DNA from: Haliclystus octoradiatus
Taxonomy: Eukaryota > Cnidaria > Staurozoa > Stauromedusae > Haliclystidae
Direction: 5' to 3'
DNA length: 64,000 nt
NCBI GenBank assembly: GCA_916610825.1
Contig: OU744451.1
Span: forward strand, 1,674,001 to 1,738,000
Shown: positions 30,101 to 38,344 of the stretch, piece by piece
Numbering within the stretch: the stretch's first letter is position 1
Layout of the letters: every line of letters begins with the position of its first letter
Notes under the pieces: model-generated
What the model was told of the DNA's origin: nothing
The model's database searches: none
The model's input: only the letters and a program-made list of their open reading frames with translations
Made by a program: the position numbers and the translations under genes

Positions 30101-33100
30101 GTAGCGCCTGCCGGTCATTTTTGCTCCTTTAAATCAATATTTATAAAGTGTGGTCACCTGTCATTACTCAAGTTTCAATGTTTTAAAATACTTGTCAATT
30201 GTCTAATTGTCTTGTTTGATAATAAAAATCTATTTGTTTTTTTTCTTTAAGCTCTATTTAAAAGATATTAAATTATTTCTAATAGTGTATTATGTAACTA
30301 TCTATAATTAAATAAGAATGGGCATAACAACTCCAAATTCAAAATGTATGCCTAATTTATTTGCTGTTATAAGTGCCTTAATTACTTTGCCAAGCTTTTT
30401 GACAAACGGGTGAATATATTTTGAGAAAAAAATCATTTGATAAAAATACCTTTCCCAATTTGAAAAACTTAGATTCAAAATTACTTACATCAATTTCGTA
30501 ATGCAATCATCGGTCCATATCTGAAGGCCATTTGTCTATAGCTGTGTATCTAGATCTTATAGATGACTTCTACAAATATATAGGTGGTTTGGTAAAGTTC
30601 AGCTTGCTATAGCAACCACCTCTATACAACAACCACCTATCTATATTAGCTGTGTATCTAGATCTTATAGATGACTTCTACAAATATATAGGTGGTTTGG
30701 TAAAGTTCAGCTTGCTATAGCAGCCACCTCTATACAACAACCACCTATCTATATTAGCTGTGTATCTAGATCTTATAGATGACTTCTACAAATATATAGG
30801 TGGTTTGGTAAAGTTCAGCTTGCTATAGCAACCACCTCTATACAACAACCACCTATCTATATTAGCTGTGTATCTAGATCTTATAGATGACTTCTACAAA
30901 TATATAGGTGGTTTGGTATAGTTCAGCTTGCTATAGCAACCACCTCTATACAACAACCACCTATCTATATTAGCTTTGTATCTAGATCTTATAGATGACT
31001 TCTACAAATATATAGGTGGTTTGGTAAAGTTCAGCTTGCTATAGCAACCACCTCTATACAACAACCACCTATCTATATTAGCTGTGTATCTAGATCTTAT
31101 AGATGACTTCTAAAAATATATAGGTGGTTTGGTAAAGTTCAGCTTGCTATAGCAACCACCTCTATACAACAACCACCTATCTATATTAGCTGTGTATCTA
31201 GATCTTATAGATGACTTCTACAAATATATAGGTGGTTTGGTATAGTTCAGCTTGCTATAGCAACCACCTCTATACAACAACCACCTATCTATATTAGCTT
31301 TGTATCTAGATCTTATAGATGACTTCTACAAATATATAGGTGGTTTGGTAAAGTTCAGCTTGCTATAGCAACCACCTCTATACAACAACCACCTATCTAT
31401 ATTAGCTGTGTATCTAGATCTTATAGATGACTTCTAAAAATATATAGGTGGTTTGGTAAAGTTCAGCTTGCTATAGCAACCACCTCTATACAACAACCAC
31501 CTATCTATATTAGCTGTGTATCTAGATCTTATAGATGACTTCTACAAACATATAGGTGGTTTGGTAAAGTTCAGCTTGCTATAGCAACCACCTCTATACA
31601 ACAACCACCTATCTATATTAGCTGTGTATCTAGATCTTATAGATGACTTCTACAAATATATAGGTGGTTTGGTAAAGTTCAGCTTGCTATAGCAACCACC
31701 TCTATACAACAACCACCTATCTATATTAGCTGTGTATCTAGATCTTATAGATGACTTCTACAAATATATAGGTGGTTTGGTAAAGTTCAGCTTGCTATAG
31801 CAACCACCTCTATACAACAACCACCTATCTATATTAGCTGTGTATCTAGATCTTATAGATGACTTCTACAAATATATAGGTGGTTTGGTAAAGTTCAGCT
31901 TGCTATAGCAACCACCTCTATACAACAACCACTTATCTATAGTGGTCACTCTTGGTATGTCTATTAAAACAAACCTGTATATATAGGTCACCTGTACATG
32001 TGGTCAGTTTATCTAGACGGTGTAGGTAGCTGCTACATAAAAGTTTTTCGGTACTACAACTAATTGTGTAACTATTTTACTGCAAATGTTTCTAACTAGA
32101 TGACATTTCCATTTTTAGGTACGATGGAGGCCTGTTCTTTGGGGTTTAACATTACAGTTCTTGTTTGGTGTTTTGATTTTAAGAACAAGACCTGGTTTCT
32201 TGGTTTTTGATTGGCTGGGTGATCGTGCCACAATATTTTTGAGTTTCTCTGATGCTGGTGCCAAGTTTTTATTTGGAGCAGAAACATATACACATCATTT
32301 CTTTGCATTCAAGGTATTAACTATTACCATATTATTCAGGCATGAGTGTCGAGCGTACCCATTCTTTTATACAGTGTCCGACAAAAGATTTGACGTTCTG
32401 AAATCTTGAAAAAAGGTCTTATTTCTTCCCTTTCCTTTTTTGTGCTAGCTTACCGGACTCTCAGTCCCAGAATTTCCCCATTATATCGAACCCTGTAGAT
32501 GACCAATGATTACAGAATAAATTGTGATAATGTTTTAAAAAATGATATAATTCATGTTTACAGGTTCTACCAGTCGTTGTGTTTTTCAGCGCATTCATTT
32601 ACATGGTGTATTATCTTGGTGTAATGCAAATCGTAATTAAGAAAATTGCATGGTTGATGCAAGTTACCATGGGAACATCTGCTGCTGAATCGTTAAATGC
32701 TGCTGGAAATATCTTTATTGGCCAGGTAATTTGAATTGCTTATATTATACAATATAGTTATTGTTCAATATACGCAATTACGCATGTACAGGCTCAGTCT
32801 TCTGGAATCCTAGAGGTATTTCAAGATTTTATTGTGAATATCTTTTGTTGATGTTTCTAATAAAACATTAATAATATCAATTTTCTTCTGAATTTTCTCT
32901 AGCCTTCTGTAATTTAGAATTCAAGGATTCCCACTTTTGGGAAAAAGTTTTACCTTTAGGAATTCTAAGGTTTGCTTTAAATTTTCTTCTGAATTTTGTC
33001 CCACAACATAACAAAAGAATCAATAAATAACTTCATGAATACAATATCCAATTTTAGTGGAGTCCAAGAGACTGGGACAGAATATTTTTTTTTTGCTGCA

Positions 33101-36100
33101 TAATTAAACCATCCTCAAATTAGATATGATTGTTTTACAAAATTTCAAACTTCTGACAAACTTGTTATTACAGACTAGGAGAATTTCGGGTTCCTAGATG
33201 CCGGGATCCCTATTTTTCTCATACACTGGTAGCAGGGTCCGACAAAAGTGGGGATCCTGGAATTCTAGATCCCATAAAGCTAGAACGAATTCAGAAGGAA
33301 GTTGATAATTTTCAGGTTTATAGGCCAAACTTCAACGAAAAAATCTAAAGAAAATTTACAACATTGTTCAAAATCCTGGAAGGCTAAACCTTTTGTCAGA
33401 CACGCTGACTGGTAGTGGCCAATTACAAGATTAGAGAATATTGACCAAGAGCTTAGCTGACCCTTCTATAGAGGTTGTAAAACTCAACATTTGTAACATT
33501 ACAAAGTGACCACTATAAACAGGTGGCTGCTCTATAAGATGATATTTTATGTACATTTTTTATTATCTTCTACTTTTTCAGACTGAAGCTCCTCTTCTCA
33601 TCCGTCCATTTCTTGATGACATGACATTGTCAGAACTTCACGCTGTCATGACAGGTGGTTTTGCAACAATCGCTGGTAGTGTCTTAGGTGCATATATTGC
33701 GTTTGGTGTCTCTGCGTCTCATCTTTTGTCAGCGTCTGTTATGTCTGCACCAGCTGCGTTAGCCATTTCAAAATTAATGTATCCGGAAGAAGAAGTGCCA
33801 AAAACTTTGAAAGTTGAAGACATTGTCATCGAGAAAGGGTAAGTCAGCATTATAAAGCTAATCTCTCCTAATCTAATCTAATCTCTCATAAGCTAATCTA
33901 AGCTAAGCATTTTAAAGCATTTTAAAGCTCTCCTTGAGACTTTTGATAATCATAGTTTAATGAACTTTATTTACGTTTGTCCTTCAGCAGGGCCTGATGA
34001 AAAGTTCACAAACACTTCATTTGAGCTTGTCATACACTACGTTCAATAAAATAATAATAATAATATTTCATATAATAGATATTAATTTTGGTTTGTTATT
34101 TAACTTTAATAAAAATCCATATACTATGGTACACTTGGAAACAAATATAAATTCCACAAAAGCCTTCCAACAAATTCACTGGAATGTAAAAAGACTTCTT
34201 CTGTGAAAGGGTTATATCCCCATGGAACAATTTGCCGAAGGATATTGTAACATCAAATTCATATAGTAGGCCTAACAAGATGTACTTTTTTTTTTCTTTG
34301 ATGGCATTTTATTAGCGCTGCTTTTCAGGTATGCCATTACTTGCTAATTTCACTTTCACTTTATCTATTGTATATATTATCTAACCTTTTAACTGAAATT
34401 GGAAATAAACAAGCGTATATACATACATACAAATTTGATTATTAGGTAGTATTGCATTTTCAATAAGAGTCTTCTTTGATAGTAATTTGACACAATAGCT
34501 AACAGCAAATACATTTATTAATAATGAACAATGGAAGCGGGACCATATACATTTTTAAAATGTTGACCAACAGCAGAAGATTGTCGTTGATGCTCTGTAT
34601 CGCGTTTGTGTAGATACCGGCAAGTAAAACCGACATAATTTGCCTCACATAAATCACACTTAAAATGGTACACAAGGTATTGCATTTTGACAGGTTTAAT
34701 AATAAGTTAGATAAACAACTGCTGTAATTTTGAGTATCAATCAATTTTTTTCAGTTGCCGTAATATATTATTATTTTTGTTGTTGTAGAAAAGAAAGGAA
34801 TGCCATTGAGGCACTTGCTGCTGGTGCCAGTATGTCAATCTCTTTGGTTGCCAACATTGCTGTAATGTTAATTGCTTTTCTGTCTGTTCTTGAACTGTTG
34901 AATGCTGTTTTGACCTGGTTAGGAGGAATGGTTGATATCGATGGTCTTACATTTCAAGTGAGTACAGCATATATGTGCAAGGTTAAATAGCAACACGGCG
35001 TTCATACATTTAGTGGATAGCAGCAGGGTCTTTTATAACTACTGGTAAGCCTATTTCTCGTTTTTTCGAAAATGTGCGAAAATTAATAATTTTCTGTGGA
35101 TGTAAAGTGGAACATTAAGCAAGGTTGGAATATGAGAGTTTATATGGAGAATGGAAGATTAAATCAACGTTTATGTGGGGATAAAATGTGGGGCATAAAA
35201 AGGGATATTAAGTTTATTAACCCCAGTTTTGCCACTGTCATATCATACCATATCATCAACAATAAATATCGTTGTTGATTTTGTTTTCAGCTGATCTGTT
35301 CCTACGTTCTGATGCCGTTTTCATACGTGATGGGCGTTGACTGGGATGATTGTTTCATTGTTGCTGAACTTCTTGGCATCAAAACATTCTTGAATGAATT
35401 TGTGGCTTACGAGAAATTGTCAGAATATATCCAAAACCGTGTACAGAGAAGAGGTGGCGAAACAATATCGGTATGAATTTAATTAAAACATAAGTTTTTA
35501 CAATTACTGATGCAATACTGTGTAACCCGCATAAGTGCATTTTGAATAAATGGGATTCCCACTCATCTGCAACCTGAGTGTGAAACCATACACAGGGTCC
35601 AACAAAAGGTTTAGCCTCTGGGATGCTAGTAGCCTGTGTACCAGCCCCGAGGCTTTTTCCGAAACCATAAGGTCTGTGAACTAAAGTGTGACTTTTAGCC
35701 CAGCAAGTTCCCATAAGTTTGGAATATAATTTATGCATTACGTCGTATTGTCATTGTTGTTGCTGATGAGTAAGACGTGATTGACGAAGAGTTGTGATTT
35801 TATGACAATTGATCTTTTGTGATAGAGTGTAAATAATTTACCAATAGTATATAGGTATTATTTTCGATGGGCTAAAAATCACACGTTAGTTCACAGACCC
35901 TATAGTTTCAGGAAAACCTTGGGGTTGGTACGCAGGGATTCTAGAGGCATTTCAACATTTTTTTCTGATTTTTTTTGTTGGCGTTTGACCAATTAATCAT
36001 AAAAATAGCAATTCTCTTCTGAATTTGCGTCTAACCTTCCGGAATCTAGGATTCCAGCATTCCTACTTTTGTCGAACCCTGACTATATACATAATATTGT

Positions 36101-38344
36101 GGTCAAACCATTTCTAAATAAATTTGGATAATTTCAAATTGGATAAAATAAATCAATATATCTAAATAAATAAAAATTGTTGGTAATTTGACTTGCAATT
36201 AAGCCGGTTATACTATATCAGTTGTAGACACTTAGCATCATTTTTAGGGGTACTATTTGAGATCGTGTTATGAACAACATGGAACCCAATTGCTAGGGGT
36301 TTTATATGGCACGTTTCTCAAATGATATCATTTTCCAAATATACAATGACGTCAGCTCGAGCAAACGCATATAATATGAGAAAGCCATATAAAGATCTTT
36401 TAAGAGGAAGCAATAACTCATCTTTCTTCATTGTTACATAATCAAATATATCTCGATTCAAATAATTTCTCTTGTCAGCCAATTGAAGGTTTGTTTGCCT
36501 GTACTTTGCCCGTACGAGCCATACTTTAATTTAATTGGGAATCGTGCCATTGAATGGTTGGTAAATACCCTGTGTGTGAAGCTTATACCAACGTTTTCTG
36601 TCTGTAGTACTGGTAGGCCATCTATAAGTTTTGTATGGAGAAGTTTACAATGAAACATTATATATTAAACAGCCAGCTGTTGGAGGTAGATAAACTGACC
36701 ACTATATAGAGGTGGTCTTTATATACAGGATCGATTCAATAGAAAATACTATTTTAGACATTGCAAGAGTGACCACTATAGACAGGTTTGGGTGTATTGT
36801 TAAGACTGCTATACGACACTGTCAATGTTACCATAATAACAGTCAAATTTTAACATAATATTAACAGTATTAAATGGCAGGGTTCAATAAAATGGGGACT
36901 GCTAGGACCGCCGGTCGCAAGCACATTTTGAGCGCAATAGAATTACTACAGAGGCAACATTCAAAACTGCACAAATTTCTGCATTTTGAATGATTATTGA
37001 TGATTTTTTTCAATTAGTAATGTTATAACTTCCAAACATGCCTCAATCGATGTTATTCTCACTAAAATAGTATCCTTTCATAAGTCTGTAACCTGAACAA
37101 CTTTCAAGCACTTTGAAAAGGGAAAATATATTTTTAGACCCCTCTAATAATTGGGTTACACTGTACCAGACTCTTCAGTCTCTCACTACTTTTTGATATT
37201 ATTTTACCGTGTAGCAACGCTCTGAGATCATTGCTACGTATGCTCTATGTGGTTTTGCTAACATTGGATCAGTCGCTGTACAGATTGGAGGTATCAGTGC
37301 ATTAGTACCACATCGAAGATCAGATCTTGCAAAGATTGCGATGAGAGCATTGGTTGCAGGAACTATTGCTTGTTTTATGACGGCATGCATTGCAGGTAAG
37401 ATGATGCTATTTTAACCTGTCAGAAAGGTCACCTCTGTTAACTAGCCTTGTGTAGACATCATGATTGTTACTACAGAAGAAATATTTATGTTACCGTGGT
37501 TACCTATGTATAGAAGTCAGTTGGGATATGTAAAGAAATTGACCACTATACACTACACGTTTTGAACACCTACTGAAAACATACGAAATAAGCTACTGAA
37601 TTGGGCACTTTTGATAATTAGTTGATTTCAAATTTTAAGATGTGTTTCAGTAGTTTTTCAGAAGAATGCAGATTGAAATTCAGTATAGTTCCAGTACCCA
37701 ATCTCATTCCAGCATGTTTACTGTAGGTTTTCTGTAGCGATCCAGTTTATCCAAGATTTGTAGTGATATATGGAGACATTTTTTATACAGGTTGATGCAA
37801 TAGAAAATACTAATTTGGAAGAATGCCCGCCATAGACAAATGGATGAATACCATTTTTGACTTTTGATTTTATTGGATTCCATCACATTAGTAATACATT
37901 CTATTTTCAAATAGAATTTCAAACTACAGCGTAGTATTTCTAATCACATCTAATAAAAAAACGATTACAGTATACAGTACTGAGAATGACCACTATAGAC
38001 AGGTGACCTTCACTTCCAATGGGAAATACTATCCAGATACTGTAGAAGTGATATAGACCTTTTTACATAGGGTTGATTCAATAGAAAATACTTTTTTAGA
38101 CGTGCCAGGAGTGACCACTATAGACAGGTGGCTGATGTATAGAGGTGACCATTATAACAGGTTTGACTTTGTTTTTCGTTTAAAATTATTTGTTCATGTT
38201 ATCACGTAAATATATAACAATAATCGTATTTTTGATGCAGGTATACTCTACGATGAATCCTTGGATGATTCCAAAGTAAATATACCACAAGCTGTCGCAA
38301 AATGTTTTGTAATACCTAAAGGATGTAACATTACATATGTTTGA
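9159..38344 (+). CDS. SLC28A: SLC28-type Na+/nucleoside concentrative transporter (CNT)
   Basis: Ten exons join in phase to 634 aa: 9159-9245, 11392-11819, 29591-29732, 32119-32313, 32564-32725, 33582-33838, 34789-34957, 35291-35470, 37215-37395, 38241-38344. The start is the first ATG, ahead of an acidic/lysine-rich cytosolic N-tail. Seen: hydrophobic membrane segments throughout, [10 protein letters not shown] at 338-347 (nucleobase-contacting stretch in CNT structures), [13 protein letters not shown], the CNT signature [12 protein letters not shown] at 509-520, and [14 protein letters not shown] near 553-566. Length fits the family (human CNT1 about 650). Known role: sodium-coupled uptake of nucleosides across the plasma membrane. 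Paralogue (A1/A2/A3) cannot be assigned. Odd: intron 2 is 17.8 kb, almost all transposon insertions; intron 3 contains a 108-bp satellite. Confidence 0.95.
9246..11391. other. SLC28 intron 1
   Basis: 2.1-kb intron. I see no gene, RNA or clear repeat; AT-rich sequence with only short, unsupported reading frames. Confidence 0.5.
11836..12110. repeat. (TTCA)n microsatellite
   Basis: Long interrupted TTCA/ATTC tetranucleotide array starting about 16 nt after the SLC28 exon 2 donor. The same tetranucleotide in opposite orientation occurs in a CYB5R4 intron (50884-51060). Confidence 0.95.
12647..12770. mobile_element. CCTGYGTACC MITE, left half of an interrupted copy
   Basis: Matches the left part of the intact copy at 35633-35935 (AAGTTCCCATGAGTTTGGAA, TTATGCATTACGTCGTATT). 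It breaks at 12770, where a long-TIR transposon is inserted, and resumes at 29134. Confidence 0.85.
12771..13080. repeat. Left terminal inverted repeat of long-TIR transposon
   Basis: Reverse complement of 28825-29131. Strong to about 12975 (GACGACAAAGTCACAAGTCG), then patchy (AATCACGCGATGTTACG versus AACGTCGCGTGATC). Confidence 0.85.
13268..14161 (+). repeat. 894-bp direct repeat flanking the retroelement, copy 1
   Basis: Reads the same as 27844-28737 from AGCTAAGTAACTTCTGCAC to GACGCTACGAGAAATTATTT; I found no difference and the lengths are equal. It belongs to the host transposon interior, so it behaves like an 894-bp target-site duplication. Confidence 0.9.
14172..16044 (+). repeat. Pseudo-LTR copy A
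   Basis: About 1.87 kb from TATCAATCCAAGGTACAC to TAGGAAACAAACAG. Contains a hammerhead-like motif at 14818-14910. Short frames inside it (84 aa at 14325, 120 aa on the minus strand at 14489-14851) recur in B and C only because the DNA does; I do not call them genes. Confidence 0.9.
14818..14910 (+). ncRNA. Type I hammerhead ribozyme candidate, copy A
   Basis: Conserved core in order: CTGATGA (14830-14836), stem II closed by GTTTG/CAAAC (14837-14841 with 14875-14879), GAAA (14880-14883), a minimal palindromic stem III ACGCGT (14883-14888) and the cleavage triplet GTC ending at 14889. Stem I forms by GCT/AGC next to the core and CGGTGCG (14818-14824) with CGCGCCG (14904-14910), one G-U pair. 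Loop II can fold further (AGCC/GGCT). Hammerheads with very short stem III are known in Penelope-like element pseudo-LTRs. Self-cleavage would fall after 14889, giving an RNA start ~1.76 kb ahead of the first ORF. Confidence 0.82.
15905..16500 (+). repeat. Three degenerate ~200-bp tandem units in the element leader
   Basis: Units near 15905-16100, 16150-16330 and 16340-16500 share CCCTTTCCCATGAGG, GGAACGAACATTCCA, TAGTTACTA and TTAGGAAAC; units 1 and 3 also share CCCCTCTACCC plus CAGTCCA. The first unit straddles the 3' end of pseudo-LTR A. Confidence 0.7.
16646..18088 (+). CDS. Retroelement ORF1: basic, proline-rich protein (480 aa)
   Basis: Intact 480-aa frame starting with ATG at 16646, 557 bp ahead of the reverse transcriptase ORF. 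Residues 1-30 are acidic. About 30-150 is a low-complexity Lys/Ser/Thr/Pro region ([19 protein letters not shown]). About 200-380 looks globular, with hydrophobic and charged helices. 420-480 is rich in His, Tyr, Arg and Pro ([13 protein letters not shown]). No zinc knuckle, GIY-YIG, RT or transmembrane motif is visible. By position and charge it could be a nucleic-acid-binding ORF1, but I do not recognise a family. The coding strand is strikingly poor in G. Confidence 0.75.
   Translation: MEASQDSISIFQLDNDEMEIDPIFDISKKKEETSSKASNQASNTRITPQTPSKSNQYKIPKVTGTKDAPKQPTLTNSNKNKTLRTTETIKKSHKQTGTSKITANAKKPSPKKTPSRKSPQPSSPKTNKPSEEEPLTNQQSETLPSIQNLNITDQNQPPQERPCPMEVTNLSQEQPLISITDLTTTNNQFNTNINSKTFLIPTLISTSNHYITNTDLISFFIKILTILNLPHNNIHPTKLPPSHTKKPLDPEHRLPTFIADIKKLLTSIINFNFLKECIDKNIPWNIQPEKTCPPPSDLTPDLQESFKRKRDKHLEKSLIGLNRIAYEQYTEHLPALARRMLHTYNDPSSPILSDSQLQSFLLVTWCKINFDLKKIIEKKQKNLIALIIPKPKHPDHQPPTNIILNQDFPSETPPAPLMSHRNQIPSLLQFNPYYPRSHHDNSQSPHSYYPHRYRPRHHSSRNQPSGTTKPYERRHSNYHN
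18646..20808 (+). CDS. Retroelement ORF2: Penelope-type reverse transcriptase (720 aa), no endonuclease seen
   Basis: Intact 720-aa frame. Seen in order: IIKPADKGG at 241-249, [12 protein letters not shown] at 318-329 with GAPGRPIIS, catalytic motif A ([16 protein letters not shown], 390-405; Asp392), motif B ([19 protein letters not shown], 451-469), motif C ([11 protein letters not shown], 488-498; Asp492/Asp493), FLDLKIYI at 532-539, [14 protein letters not shown] at 548-561, and a thumb-like [12 protein letters not shown] at 643-654. These match Penelope-like elements of the type with GTAMG..AP in motif B. In relatives, a Cys-rich linker and GIY-YIG endonuclease follow the thumb. Here the protein ends about 70 residues after the YHP motif, and I see none in the three downstream frames. 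All polymerase residues look intact, so the enzyme may be active. Confidence 0.92.
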   Translation: MMISLQKSKKGGNNKKHHTHPYNRDHRSPSKSQHPPRGKSLKSFLYYLDEPHHNYMKHLRNDIHKTLYNTHKLLQQSGSIYHDQNTAQIKTFLNQITPPRVVNLSNIPLPKETLEFLELGPSFCPHPPKHVFQYSLENAFQQIKTKLNNHHKKGSFGTTTPHELQYLIKKLRTPINLAYEDMEERCQQSKSMSLHTQKFLDSLHTQILSIPHRTHIEKPTCDQQHKSIDLIHELQQKYQLIIKPADKGGAITILTKSQYIEKVQKHLQNTQTYQKLSTQDPEQRFRNDLNNFYDNLKKRKIIDDKTYDLLTDYPTSIPPQFYILPKIHKLGAPGRPIISACTALTNPLSALIDHYLNPLRKLIPSHIDNTPHLLEKLKAIKLPESCLLVTMDVSSLYTCIPHKEGVAAINTFLHNNPTSYHGPPIPTLLAMIKRVLTTNYFQFNEDFYLQLQGTAMGTRMAPAYADIFMHVFEQQFLETQTLLPIIYYRYLDDILMIWPHSPSTLTDFHNNINTTCPQIKLTMESSKTDIAFLDLKIYIDKGTLSTDLYRKPTDTNNTLHFKSFHSQATKIGIVKSQTARYYQNISDPKILHIRLYLLYLSFIERDYPSLALLKAMKLTLSKQKSEQPSPTTSKQILPIVLPYHPDFERLLKPIFKNYLTPFLEQQIQFCRLQPTLTYKRHLNIKNHLIHTRDQLHCEHFRNQLQNNESNLDTPPPTLIT
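21026..22563 (+). repeat. Segment D1 of the retroelement (3' untranslated part)
   Basis: Identical by eye to 24435-25972. It follows the RT stop after about 200 bp. Contains weakly repeated phrases (CATTAAACACCCCCTATC, CAGATCCATGAGA..ACAGTA). No convincing ORF; small minus-strand frames at 22105-22561 recur only with the DNA. Confidence 0.85.
22564..24434 (+). repeat. Pseudo-LTR copy B
   Basis: Same span as copy A without indels; differs by G at 23057. Ends with an extra AAAC unit where it joins D2. Confidence 0.9.
23210..23302 (+). ncRNA. Type I hammerhead ribozyme candidate, copy B
   Basis: Same sequence as 14818-14910, with CTGATGA at 23222-23228 and predicted cleavage after 23281. Cleavage at copies A and B would release an 8,392-nt RNA holding both ORFs. 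Confidence 0.82.
24435..25972 (+). repeat. Segment D2 of the retroelement
   Basis: Second copy of D1, joined directly to pseudo-LTR B at an AAACAG microhomology. The whole ORF-bearing part is absent from this unit, so it is a 5'-truncated or internally deleted tandem copy. Confidence 0.85.
25973..27843 (+). repeat. Pseudo-LTR copy C
   Basis: Same as copy A, including the A at 26466. Its GGAAACAAAC end abuts the second 894-bp flank copy directly. Confidence 0.9.
26619..26711 (+). ncRNA. Type I hammerhead ribozyme candidate, copy C
   Basis: Same sequence as 14818-14910, with CTGATGA at 26631-26637 and predicted cleavage after 26690. The B-to-C fragment would be 3,409 nt and non-coding. Confidence 0.82.
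27844..28737 (+). repeat. 894-bp direct repeat flanking the retroelement, copy 2
   Basis: Same sequence and length as 13268-14161. On its right the host transposon continues (TCGACTGAGCG...) into the right TIR. Confidence 0.9.
28825..29131. repeat. Right terminal inverted repeat of long-TIR transposon
   Basis: Reverse complement of 12771-13080; ends TTTATTCCCACTTTA. Confidence 0.85.
29134..29333. mobile_element. CCTGYGTACC MITE, right half of the interrupted copy
   Basis: Resumes at ATCATTGTTGTTGCTGATGAG exactly where the left half stopped. Ends CTGGTACGCAGG, the inverted counterpart of the left end CCTGCGTA. Together the halves make a ~310-bp element like 35633-35935. Confidence 0.85.
29838..29930. 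repeat. Short AATTGACAAATT tandem repeat
   Basis: About seven variants of AATTGACAAATT in SLC28 intron 3, ending at the adjacent TTAA-type element. Confidence 0.8.
29931..30128 (+). mobile_element. ~196-bp MITE with piggyBac-like ends, copy 1
   Basis: Inverted ends GGGGCAAAATTGACCGGC and GCCGGTCATTTTTGCTCC, with TTAA at the right junction. A second copy lies in opposite orientation at 48809-49003, where both TTAA flanks are intact. Confidence 0.75.
30540..31943 (+). repeat. 108-bp satellite array (about 13 units) in SLC28 intron 3
   Basis: Unit begins AGCTGTGTATCTAGATC and ends CCACCTATCTATATT; period 108 bp, near-identical copies. Variants TATAGTTC, GCTTTGTATC and TCTAAAAATATA occur in units 4-5-6 and again, in that order, in 7-8-9, so a 324-bp higher-order unit was itself duplicated. 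The unit carries the inverted pair TATAGGTGGT / ACCACCT. Spacers are absent, so it is not CRISPR-like. Confidence 0.95.
31944..32040 (-). mobile_element. pogo/Tigger-like MITE piece at satellite edge
   Basis: CTATAGTGGTCACTCTTGG.. then CCTGTATATATAGGTCACCTGTA: the dispersed element defined at 53277-53453, in reverse. It continues directly from the last satellite unit. Confidence 0.65.
32372..32495. mobile_element. hAT-like MITE, short copy
   Basis: Starts CAGTGTCCGACAAAAG and ends ATCGAACCCTG, matching the inverted ends of the element at 33233-33407. In SLC28 intron 4. Confidence 0.6.
33233..33407. mobile_element. hAT-like MITE
   Basis: Ends CAGGGTCCGACAAAAG and CCTTTTGTCAGACACGCTG are inverted repeats. 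The interior contains TTCCAGAAGGCT/ GAATCCTAG-type phrases shared with 32800-33000, 35593-36081 and 50143-50175. In SLC28 intron 5. Confidence 0.7.
35593..36081. mobile_element. hAT-like MITE interrupted by a CCTGYGTACC MITE
   Basis: Outer ends CAGGGTCCAACAAAAG and CTTTTGTCGAACCCTG. The flanking octamers ACCATACA and ACTATATA agree at 6 of 8 places, as for an aged 8-bp target duplication. The interior is split by 35633-35935. Lies in SLC28 intron 8. Confidence 0.75.
35633..35935. mobile_element. Intact CCTGYGTACC MITE
   Basis: Terminal inverted repeats of over 60 bp: CCTGTGTACCAGCCCCGAGG at left, and CCTTGGGGTTGGTACGCAGG at right. Both arms contain GGTCTGTGAAC-type sequence. Serves as the uninterrupted reference for 12647-12770 plus 29134-29333. 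Confidence 0.85.
36305..36455. repeat. Dispersed repeat, unnamed family (copy 2)
   Basis: Shares TTTTCCAAATATACAATGACG and the AATCAAATATATCTC end with 3895-4100. Confidence 0.5.
36670..36810 (+). mobile_element. pogo/Tigger-like MITE
   Basis: Contains TAGATAAACTGACCACTATA, GATTCAATAGAAAATACTAT and GAGTGACCACTATAGACAGG in the same order as 53277-53453. Both ends degraded. In SLC28 intron 8. Confidence 0.7.
37980..38175 (+). mobile_element. pogo/Tigger-like MITE, partly duplicated
   Basis: Two passes through the GACCACTATAGACAGGTG motif around GGTTGATTCAATAGAAAATA, ending GTGACCATTATAACAGGTTT. In the last SLC28 intron. Confidence 0.7.

Noticed and set aside
30540-31943. CRISPR-like array
   Set aside because: Units are 108 bp and contiguous with no unique spacers, in a eukaryotic intron; it is a satellite.
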